A program made the translations under genes and the position numbers. The notes below the pieces were generated by a model. It was given only the letters and a program-made list of their open reading frames with translations. It made no database searches and was not told where the DNA came from. From the NCBI RefSeq assembly GCF_006770265.1, contig NZ_CP017194.1, positions 310,001 through 374,000 of the forward strand: DNA of 64,000 nt, written 5' to 3'. Positions within the stretch are counted from its first letter, which is position 1; each line of letters opens with the position of its first letter. This document shows positions 52,268 through 62,199 of the stretch, piece by piece. Source of the stretch: Lactococcus carnosus. Lineage in GTDB: Bacteria > Bacillota > Bacilli > Lactobacillales > Streptococcaceae.

Positions 52268-53098
52268 ATGATGCTGAAAAAAATTGATAAAGCTGCGCGA
52301 TACTTAGCGAAAAATAGTCCCTCACTACGCTGTCCGATTTGTCAGTCATCAGTTAAGCTTGACGGCTACGCGCTGATTTGCAAAGGTGGTCATACCTATA
52401 ACCTGAATAAAAAGGGGAGTATTAACTTCTTAACGATTAAACCAGATACGACCCATTACACCAGAGCCATGTTTGAACCACGTAGGCAACTGATACAAGC
52501 AGGGATGTACGCGCCTGTCTTAGCTGAAATTCAAAATAGATTAACTTCAGGTAATCTATTAGATGTCGGTAGTGGTGAAGGCAGCTTTTTAAATCTATTA
52601 AGAGTTGAAGGCAGTAAGTTTGGCTTTGATATCGCGCGAGACGGGATAAATATGGCGAGCGAATATACAGAACTAGAGGCCTTCTTTAGTTTGGCTGATT
52701 TGACCAATTTACCATTTTCAGACCAGTCAATGGGGACTGTCTTAAATATCTTTACCCCGTCAAATTATCGAGAATTCAAGCGTGTTTTGGCAGATAAAGG
52801 ACAAGTGATTAAAGTAATTCCAGACCAATTTTACCTACAAGAGTTACGGACGGCATTTGGCATGGCAGTTGATTATGATAATCAGGAGGTCATCCGTAAA
52901 TTCGCTGAAAACTTTCCGGATTATACGCAAAAGGAAGTCAAATATACGTTTGAACTGCCACCGCAGTTACGCAACGCTTTCTTATCCATGAGCCCACTAG
53001 AATGGCAAGTTTCTGCTTCAGAAAAGGAAAGAATTGCTCAAAATCCACCACAAATGGCAACCATTCATGTCCAAATCTTACAAGGGAAAAAGTCTTGA
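52268..53098 (+). CDS. rlmA: 23S rRNA (guanine-N1) methyltransferase RlmA-type
   Basis: 276 aa. N-terminal zinc site RCPIC...ICKGGH (about residues 21-45), then an AdoMet-binding domain LLDVGSGEGSF (about 97-107). Gram-positive members modify G748 of 23S rRNA (RlmA-II), affecting macrolide binding. ATG-ATG start; either may be used. Confidence 0.85.
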   Translation: MMLKKIDKAARYLAKNSPSLRCPICQSSVKLDGYALICKGGHTYNLNKKGSINFLTIKPDTTHYTRAMFEPRRQLIQAGMYAPVLAEIQNRLTSGNLLDVGSGEGSFLNLLRVEGSKFGFDIARDGINMASEYTELEAFFSLADLTNLPFSDQSMGTVLNIFTPSNYREFKRVLADKGQVIKVIPDQFYLQELRTAFGMAVDYDNQEVIRKFAENFPDYTQKEVKYTFELPPQLRNAFLSMSPLEWQVSASEKERIAQNPPQMATIHVQILQGKKS

Positions 53099-53123
53099 CA
53101 CAAAATAGTGTGTCAAGGCTTTT
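53094..53123 (+). terminator. rlmA terminator overlapping its stop codon
   Basis: CTTGACAC / GTGTCAAG with an AAAATAGT loop, then GCTTTTATTT. The stop TGA is within the left arm. Confidence 0.75.
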
Positions 53124-53137
53124 ATTTACCTTCGTTT

Positions 53138-53153
53138 TGCAAACGGTTACAAT
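53138..53153 (+). promoter_or_regulatory. mtlA promoter region with cre site
   Basis: TGCAAACGGTTACA (53138-53151) matches the cre consensus at 13 of 14 positions and overlaps a -10-like TACAAT (53148-53153). CcpA bound here should repress the mannitol genes in glucose. The same layout occurs before mtlF. Confidence 0.7.
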
Positions 53154-53255
53154 TGAGATGTGAAGTAAGGATATCTTAAATCAACACCCTGTATTTTTTA
53201 TTCATAAACATGATGGACAAGCTATCCTGAAAAAAATGTTCACAAGGAGAATAAT

Positions 53256-55127
53256 ATGAACGAAGAAAAAGCTAAATTTAGCTTAAAAGTAGCGGTACAA
53301 CGTATCGGATCTGCTTTGTCAAGTATGGTGATGCATAATATTCCTATTTTAATTGCGTGGGGGGTTATCACAACTTTATTTATTGGGGATGGTTGGCTAC
53401 CCAACCCACAATTTGCCTTGCTAGTTGGGCCAATGCTTGCCTATCTGATTCCGATTATGATCGGGTATACGGGTGGTAAAAACGTCTATGATCATCGTGG
53501 TGGTGTCGTTGGTGCGATTGCAACAATGGGTGCAATCGTTGCGACTCAAGGATCAATTCCATTTTTAAATACTGTCTCAGGTATGGATCCATCAAGTGCT
53601 AACTTTGTAAGTGGTTTTAAAGATGCCGTCGCAAGTAGAGGGACAGATGTCCCAATGATTTTAGCAGCTATGATTTTAGGACCACTTGGTGCTTGGGTAA
53701 TCAAGAAATTTGATGCCTGGGCACAGCCTAAAGTCAAGGCAGGACTTGAAATGCTGGTTAACAACTTTTCAGCTGGTTTGATCGGGTTTGCCATGGCGTT
53801 GATTGCCAATAAGGTTGTTGGACCAATCATTGAAGCCTTGACAAAAGTAATGGCACATGGTGTAGATTTTCTCATTTCAAATCATTTAATCCCACTGGCT
53901 AACTTATTTATTGAACCTGCAAAAATTCTCTTTCTAAATAATGCCATTAACCATGGTATCTTAACACCGCTTGGGACTGAACAAGTCTTAAAAACAGGTA
54001 AATCTCTACTCTTCTTACTTGAAGCAAATCCTGGCCCAGGGTTAGGTGTGCTACTCGCTTTCTGGTTCTTTGGTAAGGGATCTGCAAAAGCAACTGCACC
54101 TGGTGCGATTATCATCCACTTTATCGGTGGGATTCACGAAATTTACTTCCCTTATGTCATGATGAAACCGGCTTTATTTGGTGCGGTTATGGCCGGTGGT
54201 GTGACGGGTACTTTCGTAAATAACATGTTAGGCAGTGGCCTTAAAGCACCAGCTTCTCCCGGATCAATCATTGCGATTCTATCGATGACACCAAAAGGTC
54301 TTGGTAACTTTGCGGCCGTTCTTGCAGGTGTTATTTCAGCCGCAATTGTTTCCTTCTTAGTCGCTGCGTTAATACTTAAAAATGATAAATCAATGGTTGA
54401 TGACTCAACACTTGAGGCAGCTCAAGCTGAACTTGCTTCAAATAAAGCTGTTGCCAAAGGACAAACTCAAGTCGGAACTGATACAGCGATTGTTGCAACT
54501 AATATTAAACACATCATCTTTGCCTGTGATGCGGGTATGGGCTCATCAGCGATGGGTGCTTCTATCTTGCGCGATAAGGTCAAAAAAGCAGGCCTCACAA
54601 TTGATGTGACAAATCGCGCGATCGCTAATCTAACGGATGCGGCTGATACACTCGTTGTGACACAAGAAGAACTTGCGCCACGTGCAGCACAAATGGCACC
54701 AAGTTCAACACGGGTTGCCGTATCCAACTTCTTAAATTCACCTAAATATGAAGCAATCATTACCAGTCTAACTGGTAGTCAGACAGCTGATCAAGTTGTA
54801 GCTGTCCATGATGATGTCACAAATGAAATTGACTTGAATTTGATTGATGAAGTTGTCTTTGCACACGATGCGACAGCCATTGGTAGTGCGACCATGGGTA
54901 AAGAAACGATTAATGCCATCTTCAAAAATAATGGCGTAAAAATTCCGGTTTCAGATGTTGAGTTCTTAGCGCTATCAGCCTATAATGCAGCCAATATCGT
55001 TGTTGTTGTCACCCAAGATAACTTAGATAAGGCCAAACACTATGCACCAAACGCGCAATACCTTAGTGTAGATAGTTTGATTACCACACATGAGTATGAT
55101 AAAATGGTGGCGAGAATGAAGAAGTGA
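53256..55127 (+). CDS. mtlA: PTS mannitol-specific IICB component
   Basis: 623 aa. The membrane IIC domain covers about residues 15-380 with IIC motifs around GGIHEIYFPYVM. The IIB domain has the phosphorylated Cys424 in FACDAGMGSSAMG. A further C-terminal domain repeats the IIB pattern but with His537 at the Cys position (FAHDATAIGSATMG), making the protein longer than a simple IICB. Imports and phosphorylates mannitol. AAGGAG upstream of the ATG. Confidence 0.92.
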   Translation: MNEEKAKFSLKVAVQRIGSALSSMVMHNIPILIAWGVITTLFIGDGWLPNPQFALLVGPMLAYLIPIMIGYTGGKNVYDHRGGVVGAIATMGAIVATQGSIPFLNTVSGMDPSSANFVSGFKDAVASRGTDVPMILAAMILGPLGAWVIKKFDAWAQPKVKAGLEMLVNNFSAGLIGFAMALIANKVVGPIIEALTKVMAHGVDFLISNHLIPLANLFIEPAKILFLNNAINHGILTPLGTEQVLKTGKSLLFLLEANPGPGLGVLLAFWFFGKGSAKATAPGAIIIHFIGGIHEIYFPYVMMKPALFGAVMAGGVTGTFVNNMLGSGLKAPASPGSIIAILSMTPKGLGNFAAVLAGVISAAIVSFLVAALILKNDKSMVDDSTLEAAQAELASNKAVAKGQTQVGTDTAIVATNIKHIIFACDAGMGSSAMGASILRDKVKKAGLTIDVTNRAIANLTDAADTLVVTQEELAPRAAQMAPSSTRVAVSNFLNSPKYEAIITSLTGSQTADQVVAVHDDVTNEIDLNLIDEVVFAHDATAIGSATMGKETINAIFKNNGVKIPVSDVEFLALSAYNAANIVVVVTQDNLDKAKHYAPNAQYLSVDSLITTHEYDKMVARMKK

Positions 55128-55189
55128 TGCGAGTTTAGTGAGCTTTCCGAGAGAATCACGATTCCCGCTAAGATGAGTGACTTGACAGG

Positions 55190-55210
55190 AACCCGCTAAT
55201 GCGGGTTTTT
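55190..55210 (+). terminator. mtlA terminator
   Basis: AACCCGC-TAAT-GCGGGTT followed by TTTTT-type tract. Confidence 0.85.
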
Positions 55211-55288
55211 GTCGAGCAAGAGAGGAGAGCAAGGCATTACCGCTCAATCGTTTTATTGCGTTATTACTTAACCATTCAAGGAGTTAAT

Positions 55289-57247
55289 ATGTTAGTCACA
55301 AAACGTGAACAAGAAATTATTAATGAAATCATCAAGAAAGGAAAAGTTAGTATTACTGAGCTTCTTGATGTAGTTGGTGTGAGTCGGCGGACACTTTACC
55401 GTGATTTACAGAATTTGCAACAATTTTTACCAAGATATCAAGTAAACTTGATAAAAACAGATAATTTTTATCAGTTGGCAGGTGATTTATCACATTTAAT
55501 TAATCGCCAAGTTGTTGAAGCATTTAGTCAGACAGAACGCCATTTTATGGAATTGATTCTGCTAATTTTTGAACAAGGTAAACTTACGACGTTCATGGAT
55601 AAGTTTGCGATCAGCCAGCCAACTGCTACAAATGATATTAGGGTCATTGAAGATAACCTTTCCTTTACTGGAGCAGGTCTTGTTCGTGAAGGTGGACTAG
55701 CTGTTATTGCAAGTGAATACAGTAAACGAACCTTACTGGTGTCGAGTCTGGTCAGTAACATATCCACAAGTGATATTTTTAAGTTTAATACACGTATTTA
55801 TGACAATAATAAAATAGCCCAGCTCTTTGATCAAGACAAGTTTGAACGTATCACACAAGCCTTTCAACGCTCAAAATTGACACAAATTTCTGATCGAACA
55901 CAAGGTGTGCTACGCCTATTTTTCATCGTGACACTGGAAAGAATCAGCCAGGGACGTTTAATCGAGAATCATTATCATTTTCATCCGTCAAAGGATGCCC
56001 TAGACTTGGTAACACGGATTGTACAAAACTTGGATGAGGCAAGGATTAATCTACCTGAGATTATTTATTTAGCTAATATGGCTGATGTGTTGCATTTCGA
56101 TAAAGGCGGGAATTTTCTGTTCAATGAAAAATATGATACTAGTTTTTCATATAAAGTTCGGCAACTGATAGCAGATGTTGGTAGTAAAAGTGGCTTGAAT
56201 TTTAGTCTGGATGATAAAATTTTTGCCATACTCAATACCCACCTAAGGAGTAGTTTTACAGTGCCGCAACTTTTTTCTGATGACAAAAATGAGCTGATGT
56301 CTCGTATTCAAGATGAGCAGTCCAGCCTATTTGAGATTGTCGGTGAAACCTTAGTTACTGTCTTTGAAAAAAGGTTTGCCAATCAAGAAATTGCTTTGGT
56401 AACCCTACATTTTGTGGCAACGCTAGAAAGTTCAAATCGTGTATTTCCGATGAATGCACTCCTAGTAACCAGTCGGGGACGCGTATCTATGGCGTTTTTG
56501 GCGCGTAAGCTACAAACACAATTTCCTTTTATCAGGTCAATTAAAATCGTACAAGTCAGCCAGCTAGAGACCGATATGTTTGCTTATTTTGATATTATTT
56601 TCACTACTGAAGCATTGGATGACAGCTATCAGGTAGGTGGCAAGCTGATAAAAATTGCTGCCAATCTCGCCCTATCTAATGTATCGGAGATGACGCATGA
56701 TATTCGATTGATCCGAAATCAAAGCAAACCTAGAGATTTTTCTGAAGTGCCAGCAGAAAACACCCTTGATTTTCAAGACTTCTTTGTCAAAAGTCAGGTC
56801 ATCTTACAAAATTTTAGTCTATCTAAACTTGATAATACAAGTGACTTCGATGCAACCCTTTACGAGCTGATGCAGGAAGACAATCTGATCGACTGGGAAT
56901 TGTTGGAACGGTTTAAGCGCACGTCATTTGGTATTCCCGAAACGAATCTTGCCTTAATTCATGGTGTTTCTGCTCGTGTCAAACGCCCAGAGTTTAAAAT
57001 TTTTGATCTCACTCATGAGATTGAGGTGATGGGAATGGATAAACAAGTGATGTCAGCAAATCGTGTCTTATTTCTGACAGCACCACAAACTGTAGATGAC
57101 GTCTATACTTACATATTAGGTAAGATTTCTAGTTCTATCATCGAGAATACCCTATATACGGTAATTTATAGCTCAGGAAATTTTGATATTATCTATGAGT
57201 TACTTAGCAAAATCATTAACGATAGTTTTGCCAAATATGATAAATAA
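55289..57247 (+). CDS. mtlR: Mannitol operon transcriptional activator MtlR
   Basis: 652 aa from the ATG at 55289 (MLVTKREQEIINEI), fixed by AAGGAG. N-terminal HTH domains (ISITELLDVVGVSRRTLYRDL type), two PTS regulation domains (about 200-410), an IIB-like and a C-terminal IIA-like domain (about 520-652). PTS-dependent phosphorylation tunes its activity according to mannitol and sugar supply. Confidence 0.9.
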   Translation: MLVTKREQEIINEIIKKGKVSITELLDVVGVSRRTLYRDLQNLQQFLPRYQVNLIKTDNFYQLAGDLSHLINRQVVEAFSQTERHFMELILLIFEQGKLTTFMDKFAISQPTATNDIRVIEDNLSFTGAGLVREGGLAVIASEYSKRTLLVSSLVSNISTSDIFKFNTRIYDNNKIAQLFDQDKFERITQAFQRSKLTQISDRTQGVLRLFFIVTLERISQGRLIENHYHFHPSKDALDLVTRIVQNLDEARINLPEIIYLANMADVLHFDKGGNFLFNEKYDTSFSYKVRQLIADVGSKSGLNFSLDDKIFAILNTHLRSSFTVPQLFSDDKNELMSRIQDEQSSLFEIVGETLVTVFEKRFANQEIALVTLHFVATLESSNRVFPMNALLVTSRGRVSMAFLARKLQTQFPFIRSIKIVQVSQLETDMFAYFDIIFTTEALDDSYQVGGKLIKIAANLALSNVSEMTHDIRLIRNQSKPRDFSEVPAENTLDFQDFFVKSQVILQNFSLSKLDNTSDFDATLYELMQEDNLIDWELLERFKRTSFGIPETNLALIHGVSARVKRPEFKIFDLTHEIEVMGMDKQVMSANRVLFLTAPQTVDDVYTYILGKISSSIIENTLYTVIYSSGNFDIIYELLSKIINDSFAKYDK

Positions 57248-57252
57248 GCGTT

Positions 57253-57289
57253 AAGCCTTGTCACAAAAAAATGTGACAAGGCTTTTATT
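57253..57289 (+). terminator. mtlR terminator
   Basis: AAGCCTTGTCACA / TGTGACAAGGCTT, perfect 13 bp, loop AAAAAA, then TTTATTT. Confidence 0.85.
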
Positions 57290-57300
57290 TACAGCGTTTT

Positions 57301-57314
57301 AGGAAGCGGTTACA
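57301..57314 (+). promoter_or_regulatory. cre site before mtlF
   Basis: AGGAAGCGGTTACA, one mismatch from the cre consensus, overlapping a -10-like TACAAT, duplicated from the mtlA promoter region. Confidence 0.65.
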
Positions 57315-57354
57315 ATGAAAGCATAAGGACATAAGAGATGATAGAGGTGGAAAA

Positions 57355-57795
57355 ATGGACATTCAAAAAAATCTGATTCAACTAGGACAGGCATTTACAA
57401 CAAAAGAGGATGCGATAACCTTTTGTGGGGAGCAGCTCCTAGCTGGTGGTTATGTTACCGCTGATTATCTACCCGCAATGCTGGAACGCAATCAAGAGTT
57501 ATCTGTTTATATGGGGAATTTCATTGCGATTCCACATGGTACAGATGCAGCTAAAAAAGAAGTACTTAAAACAGGGATTACCATCGTACAAGTCCCTCGT
57601 GGTGTGAACTTTGGAGATGATGCAGAGCCTAAAATTGCGACAGTCCTCTTTGGTATAGCAGGTGTCGGAAATGAGCATTTAGCATTGATTCAAAAAATTT
57701 CGATCTTCTGTGCAGATGTTGATAATGTTGTCAAACTTGCAGATGCGCAAACAGCGGATGAAATAGCAGATTTGTTGAACTCGGTTGAAGTATAG
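57355..57795 (+). CDS. mtlF: PTS mannitol-specific IIA component
   Basis: 146 aa. The phosphorylated His lies in AIPHGTD (about residues 60-66). Passes phosphate from HPr to IIB of MtlA. GAGGTGGAAAA before the ATG. Confidence 0.92.
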   Translation: MDIQKNLIQLGQAFTTKEDAITFCGEQLLAGGYVTADYLPAMLERNQELSVYMGNFIAIPHGTDAAKKEVLKTGITIVQVPRGVNFGDDAEPKIATVLFGIAGVGNEHLALIQKISIFCADVDNVVKLADAQTADEIADLLNSVEV

Positions 57796-57902
57796 AGACC
57801 GTAGTCAGTCGTTTTTTAGCAAATAGATAGCTTATCAGGCATGATGTACTTAAGCCACCGTGTTAACTCAAGATAAACCATCGTAATTTGAAAGGAAATA
57901 AG

Positions 57903-59051
57903 ATGAAAAAAGCAGTACATTTTGGCGCAGGTAATATCGGACGAGGATTTATAGGCGAAGTGCTTCATGAAAATGAGTTTGAGGTGACATTTGTAGATGT
58001 CAATGAAACAGTCATCGATGCTTTGAATGCCCGTGGCAGTTATGAAATCGAACTAGCAGAAGATGCTGCAACACGTATCCCAATTCATCATGTATCTGGT
58101 ATTAACAATGGTAAAGATCCTGAAGCAGTGGTTCAGGCAATTAAAGCAGCCCATATCGTGACGACTGCGATTGGTCCGAACATCTTGCCATTCATCGCTG
58201 AGCTGATTGCAAAGGGGATTCAAGCAAGAAGAGCAGGTAAAATTATCGCGCCAATCGATTTTATCGCTTGCGAAAATATGATTGGTGGGTCGGATTTTCT
58301 AAAAGCCAAAGTCCTGCCGTTTCTAAGTGAGGCTGATATAGCCTATGTTGATACCTACGTTGGTTTTCCTAATGCTGCGGTTGACAGAATCGTACCTGGT
58401 CAAACACATGTTGATCCCTTGTTCGTAGTCGTTGAACCATTTAGTGAATGGGTCATTGATGAAAGCCAAATAAGAAATACGGTGATTCATCTAAAAGGTG
58501 TTCATTATGCTAGGGACCTTGAACCGTTTATCGAACGCAAATTATTTTCTGTCAATACAGGTCATGCGACAGTTGCTTATAATGGGTTTTATTATGGCTA
58601 TAAGACCATTGATACTGCTCTTCAAGATGAGCGCGTGATGACATCGCTTGTCAATACGCAAAAAGAGACTCGAGATCTCTTACTTGCAAAATGGGAGTTG
58701 TTCGACGAAGCAGAACTCCTTGCCTATCACGAAAAAATTCGTGGCCGTTTTGTTAATCCGCATTTATCGGATGATATCAGCCGAGTTGCCAGGACACCAA
58801 TCCGAAAATTGGGTTACAATGAACGGTTCATCAGACCAATTAGAGAATTAAATGACCGCAATCTATCATTTGCCAGTCATTTGTCGACAGCAGCTAAAGT
58901 CTTCAAGTACAAGGACGCGGCCGATGAACAAGCCGTCGAGCTACAAAATCGGCTTGCGACAGAACCACTACGGTCAGTGATTACAGCAGTAACAGGCCTT
59001 GAAGATATGAGCTTAGTTAAGGCCCTTGAGGCAATGATCATCGCCTTATAA
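57903..59051 (+). CDS. mtlD: Mannitol-1-phosphate 5-dehydrogenase
   Basis: 382 aa from the ATG at 57903, with GAAAGGAAA upstream; a frame opening 15 nt earlier overlaps that site. NAD-binding HFGAGNIGRGFIG at residues 5-17. Converts mannitol-1-phosphate to fructose-6-phosphate. Last gene of the mannitol cluster. Confidence 0.93.
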   Translation: MKKAVHFGAGNIGRGFIGEVLHENEFEVTFVDVNETVIDALNARGSYEIELAEDAATRIPIHHVSGINNGKDPEAVVQAIKAAHIVTTAIGPNILPFIAELIAKGIQARRAGKIIAPIDFIACENMIGGSDFLKAKVLPFLSEADIAYVDTYVGFPNAAVDRIVPGQTHVDPLFVVVEPFSEWVIDESQIRNTVIHLKGVHYARDLEPFIERKLFSVNTGHATVAYNGFYYGYKTIDTALQDERVMTSLVNTQKETRDLLLAKWELFDEAELLAYHEKIRGRFVNPHLSDDISRVARTPIRKLGYNERFIRPIRELNDRNLSFASHLSTAAKVFKYKDAADEQAVELQNRLATEPLRSVITAVTGLEDMSLVKALEAMIIAL

Positions 59052-59093
59052 GACATCAGTTGTTACAATAGATTAGTAGTCAACTAGCAATTG

Positions 59094-59128
59094 AAAAACC
59101 AGCTATCGGCCTGATAACTGGTTTTTTT
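59094..59128. terminator. Bidirectional terminator between mtlD and menA
   Basis: AAACCAGcTATC - GGCCT - GATAaCTGGTTT flanked by A and T7 runs. Confidence 0.8.
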
Positions 59129-59184
59129 AGTTGTTGATGTCTATAAATGCCTTATGCTATGCGCTTTAAGGCGTTTGTATCAGG

Positions 59185-60135
59185 TTATCGGTAGATGAGG
59201 ATACTAATCAAGAGGCCCAACCCATAGCTAGTGTTAAAGACAATCAGATTCTTGATGGCATAGCCAAAACTTCTAGGGTGTGGTAGCGCGCTTTGGAAGG
59301 CTTGATTATTTTTCCAGATAAGTGGCAGTGACATAAAGGTAATTAAAACCGGCCAGTGATAAATGCCACTGATAAGACCGATAATAATCGTTAGATAGCC
59401 CAGTAAGGCTAAGGCTTTAAACAGCTTAATCCCAACGGGACGATTGATATAATAGATTAAGGTGTAGCGATGATTCTGGATATCTAAGTCCAGATCTCGC
59501 AAATTATTGGCTAGCATGACGTTAGCGATTGAGGTAACAAGCGGTAAGGCTGCAAGTATAACGGCAGCAATCGACCAGATATTACCATCCAGATGAAACA
59601 GACCAGTCCTGAAATCAACTTGCAAGTAAAATGGTGGCTTGTGCATGACATTAACACAAAGGACTAATAAGAAAATCCCCAGTCCCATGGTAAAGCCACT
59701 GAATAACTCACCTAAAGGCATTCTAGATAAAGGAATTGGGCCATAGGTGTAAAAAATCCCGATAAAGCAACAAATGCCACCAATTAGCATAAATAACCAG
59801 CCAGCTTGAGTCATTAGGTAGAGACCAGTAACCAAAGTAAAGCCAATCATGGTAAAGATAAGCCACCTAACTAGACCTAAGGACAGGTCTAGTTGACCGA
59901 TGATGTTTTCCTCATACTTATAAACATCAGACTTGGCTTTTTTGAAGTCCATATAGTTGTTAATGGCTGTGGTTGCCATGTCAAAAGTCAGCATGCCACA
60001 GAAAAAAATCAGGGTATTGATCCAGTGTATCTGACCAAAATAGCTGATGGAGAATAAGACACCGATTACAAAAGGGAAGAAACTGGCGAGTTTCGTCTTA
60101 ATCTCAACTAAATTTAAAAAGGTACTGAATGACAT
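59185..60135 (-). CDS. menA: 1,4-dihydroxy-2-naphthoate prenyltransferase (MenA/UbiA family)
   Basis: 316 aa, about eight to nine membrane segments. UbiA motifs NNYMDFKKAKSDV (Asp-rich 1, about residues 57-69) and ANNLRDLDLD (second Asp-rich). Attaches the isoprenoid tail in menaquinone biosynthesis, so the host can make respiratory quinones. Neighbouring men genes are not in view. Confidence 0.88.
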   Translation of the reverse strand: MSFSTFLNLVEIKTKLASFFPFVIGVLFSISYFGQIHWINTLIFFCGMLTFDMATTAINNYMDFKKAKSDVYKYEENIIGQLDLSLGLVRWLIFTMIGFTLVTGLYLMTQAGWLFMLIGGICCFIGIFYTYGPIPLSRMPLGELFSGFTMGLGIFLLVLCVNVMHKPPFYLQVDFRTGLFHLDGNIWSIAAVILAALPLVTSIANVMLANNLRDLDLDIQNHRYTLIYYINRPVGIKLFKALALLGYLTIIIGLISGIYHWPVLITFMSLPLIWKNNQAFQSALPHPRSFGYAIKNLIVFNTSYGLGLLISILIYR

Positions 60136-60275
60136 ATCTATCTCACTTTTCTATTAGATAATGATGACTTGCTTTAGGGGAAGAGTAGTTTTTAGTCAAA
60201 GCAACACTAGTTGGCAAATTGATCAACTATTCATAGTTTATCATGTTTAAGCTAAAAGTGACATGGGTTCAGTTT

Positions 60276-61169
60276 TCATAATGATAATTGGTTATGATTG
60301 TTGATCGCTTTTTCTAAATAATCTCGAAATAGCATTTTTGTTTGAGATAAAGGAGGATCTTGTTTTCTTTGTAAGAGTCCTATTGGTAACTGGTGATTTT
60401 TCAGTATCAGGTTCAGTCGCTTGATATTAGCTGGGAGTGACGTTGACTTTAAGACGACACCAACGAAATTAGTTGCCTGAATCATCGTAGGAATAGCAGA
60501 AATTTGGTTTAGTGAATGACAAACAGGCTCAGTTCTGTACGATGCTAATTCCCGATCCAATTGTAATCGGTATAAACAATCAGGACCCCCAGTTACAAAA
60601 ATATACGATAAACTATCTGCCAATGTTAAATTGGCAAGTTTTAAAAGTGGATGATCAGCACATACAATAAGTGATATTTCTTCTTGATACAAAGGGAGAA
60701 ACTGTAGCCCCTTCATATCTGTTGGTTCACCACAACAAACGATATCTAATAGACCATCTGTCAACAAGGATTTGGCAAGTGCATTTGAATGGTTAATCGT
60801 GATTTGACACCCTATTTTAGGTTTAACTTGGTTGAAAAATTTTATCGTGTCTGGTAGCACTTGTTTCGTCAACATTTCCGTGACACCAATATAGAGGTTT
60901 CCGACCTCTTCTTGTTTCAGATTAGTAGCTTTCTCTTTAAGGGACTGCCAATGATGAATTAAGCTATCTACCTCTTTAGCATAAATTTTTCCGGATTCAG
61001 TCAGTTTGGCATCCCAGCCACGTTCAAAAAGTTGTATACCAAGTTCTTTTTCAAGCCTCTTTATATGGTTAGTGATTGTGGACTGGGCATAATGCAATTT
61101 TTCAGCAGCTCTAGTGAAGGTCCCTTCGGCAACAATTGTTTGAAATGTTCTCAGTTCTTTTATATCCAT
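60276..61169 (-). CDS. LysR-family regulator
   Basis: 297 aa. N-terminal winged HTH (MDIKELRTFQTIVAEGTFTRAAEKLHYAQSTITNHIKRLE) and a co-inducer domain. Divergent from the tautomerase/decarboxylase pair with a 110-bp shared control region, which it probably regulates. Confidence 0.9.
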   Translation of the reverse strand: MDIKELRTFQTIVAEGTFTRAAEKLHYAQSTITNHIKRLEKELGIQLFERGWDAKLTESGKIYAKEVDSLIHHWQSLKEKATNLKQEEVGNLYIGVTEMLTKQVLPDTIKFFNQVKPKIGCQITINHSNALAKSLLTDGLLDIVCCGEPTDMKGLQFLPLYQEEISLIVCADHPLLKLANLTLADSLSYIFVTGGPDCLYRLQLDRELASYRTEPVCHSLNQISAIPTMIQATNFVGVVLKSTSLPANIKRLNLILKNHQLPIGLLQRKQDPPLSQTKMLFRDYLEKAINNHNQLSL

Positions 61170-61279
61170 TTATTTGCTCTCTATTCGACTTTTAGATGAT
61201 GATGTTTATTTAATTCAATTATACAGATTAAGTGTAGTGTTGTAAACTAGAGTTATCAACAAATAGAAAGGATAATAGA

Positions 61280-61663
61280 ATGCCATTTGTACGTATAGAT
61301 TATATAAAAAATCAATATAGTGAGGAGGAGCTAACAAAGATTAGCCGGGTTCTTCAAAGTAGTCTAGTAGATGATTTTGATGTACCAGAGAAGGATTGTT
61401 TTCAAGTATTCCAAAACCATGAATCTTTTGAATTTCATTATGATCCAGACTATTTATGTGGCACAAGAACAGATAGATTGCTTTACATCTATATCACGTG
61501 TGGGGACGGCAGAAGTCAGGCAAAAAAATTAAAATTTTATGAGACATTATCTTTGTCGCTTTCAAGGCAATGTCAAGTTGAGACAGAGAATATATTTATT
61601 ATATTAAATGAGAGCGAACGGGAAAACTGGTCATTTGGTAATGGTTTAGCACAAGCATTGTGA
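61280..61663 (+). CDS. Tautomerase-family protein
   Basis: 127 aa. MPFVRIDYIKNQY: the Pro exposed after Met removal is the catalytic residue of 4-oxalocrotonate tautomerase-like enzymes. GAAAGGA upstream. Substrate unknown. Overlaps, or nearly abuts, the next gene. Confidence 0.82.
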   Translation: MPFVRIDYIKNQYSEEELTKISRVLQSSLVDDFDVPEKDCFQVFQNHESFEFHYDPDYLCGTRTDRLLYIYITCGDGRSQAKKLKFYETLSLSLSRQCQVETENIFIILNESERENWSFGNGLAQAL

Positions 61664-61683
61664 GGTCAAAGGAGAAGGGGAAT

Positions 61684-62019
61684 ATGAAAAATAAAAGCAT
61701 TCATTCAGATGCAAAAGCTCTTTTTGGCGATTTCTGTCCAGAGTTCATCACCTATACTGATGATATTTTGTTTGAAGAGATATGGAGAGGAGAAGTGTTG
61801 TCATTGAGGGAGCGAAGCTTGATTACGATAGGTGCATTAGTTGCTGGAGGACATGTGGAACAGCTGTCTTATCACTTCAAATTAGCAATTGAAAATAAGA
61901 TAAGTGAGGCAGAGTTAGTTGCTGTGCTTACGCATCTTGCATTTTATGTCGGGTGGCCTCGTGCTGTTGATGCACTACAATTAGCCCAAAAAATGTTCAG
62001 TGACGAGCCAAAATACTAG
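61684..62019 (+). CDS. Carboxymuconolactone decarboxylase/AhpD-like protein
   Basis: 111 aa from the ATG at 61684, set by AAAGGAGAAGGGG; an earlier GTG at 61660 overlaps the previous gene without a ribosome site. Typical region RSLITIGALVAGGHVEQLSYHFKLAIENKISEAEL; the AhpD Cys pair is absent, so peroxidase action is unlikely. With the tautomerase it suggests a small catabolic or detoxifying step. Confidence 0.82.
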   Translation: MKNKSIHSDAKALFGDFCPEFITYTDDILFEEIWRGEVLSLRERSLITIGALVAGGHVEQLSYHFKLAIENKISEAELVAVLTHLAFYVGWPRAVDALQLAQKMFSDEPKY

Positions 62020-62199
62020 TGTTTTGTATGTTTACCTTGATAATCTAGAAAATAGGAATAACCTGTATTGCTTTAAAAATTAAAGTATTAGCTGAATTTT
62101 TTTGTGAATATTTTACCATTTTGTGATAAAATAGTAGTGCATGGTAGGTAGGGCAATTCTGTTCTACCGCCAAATAAAAAAACTTATAGAGGTGGACTC

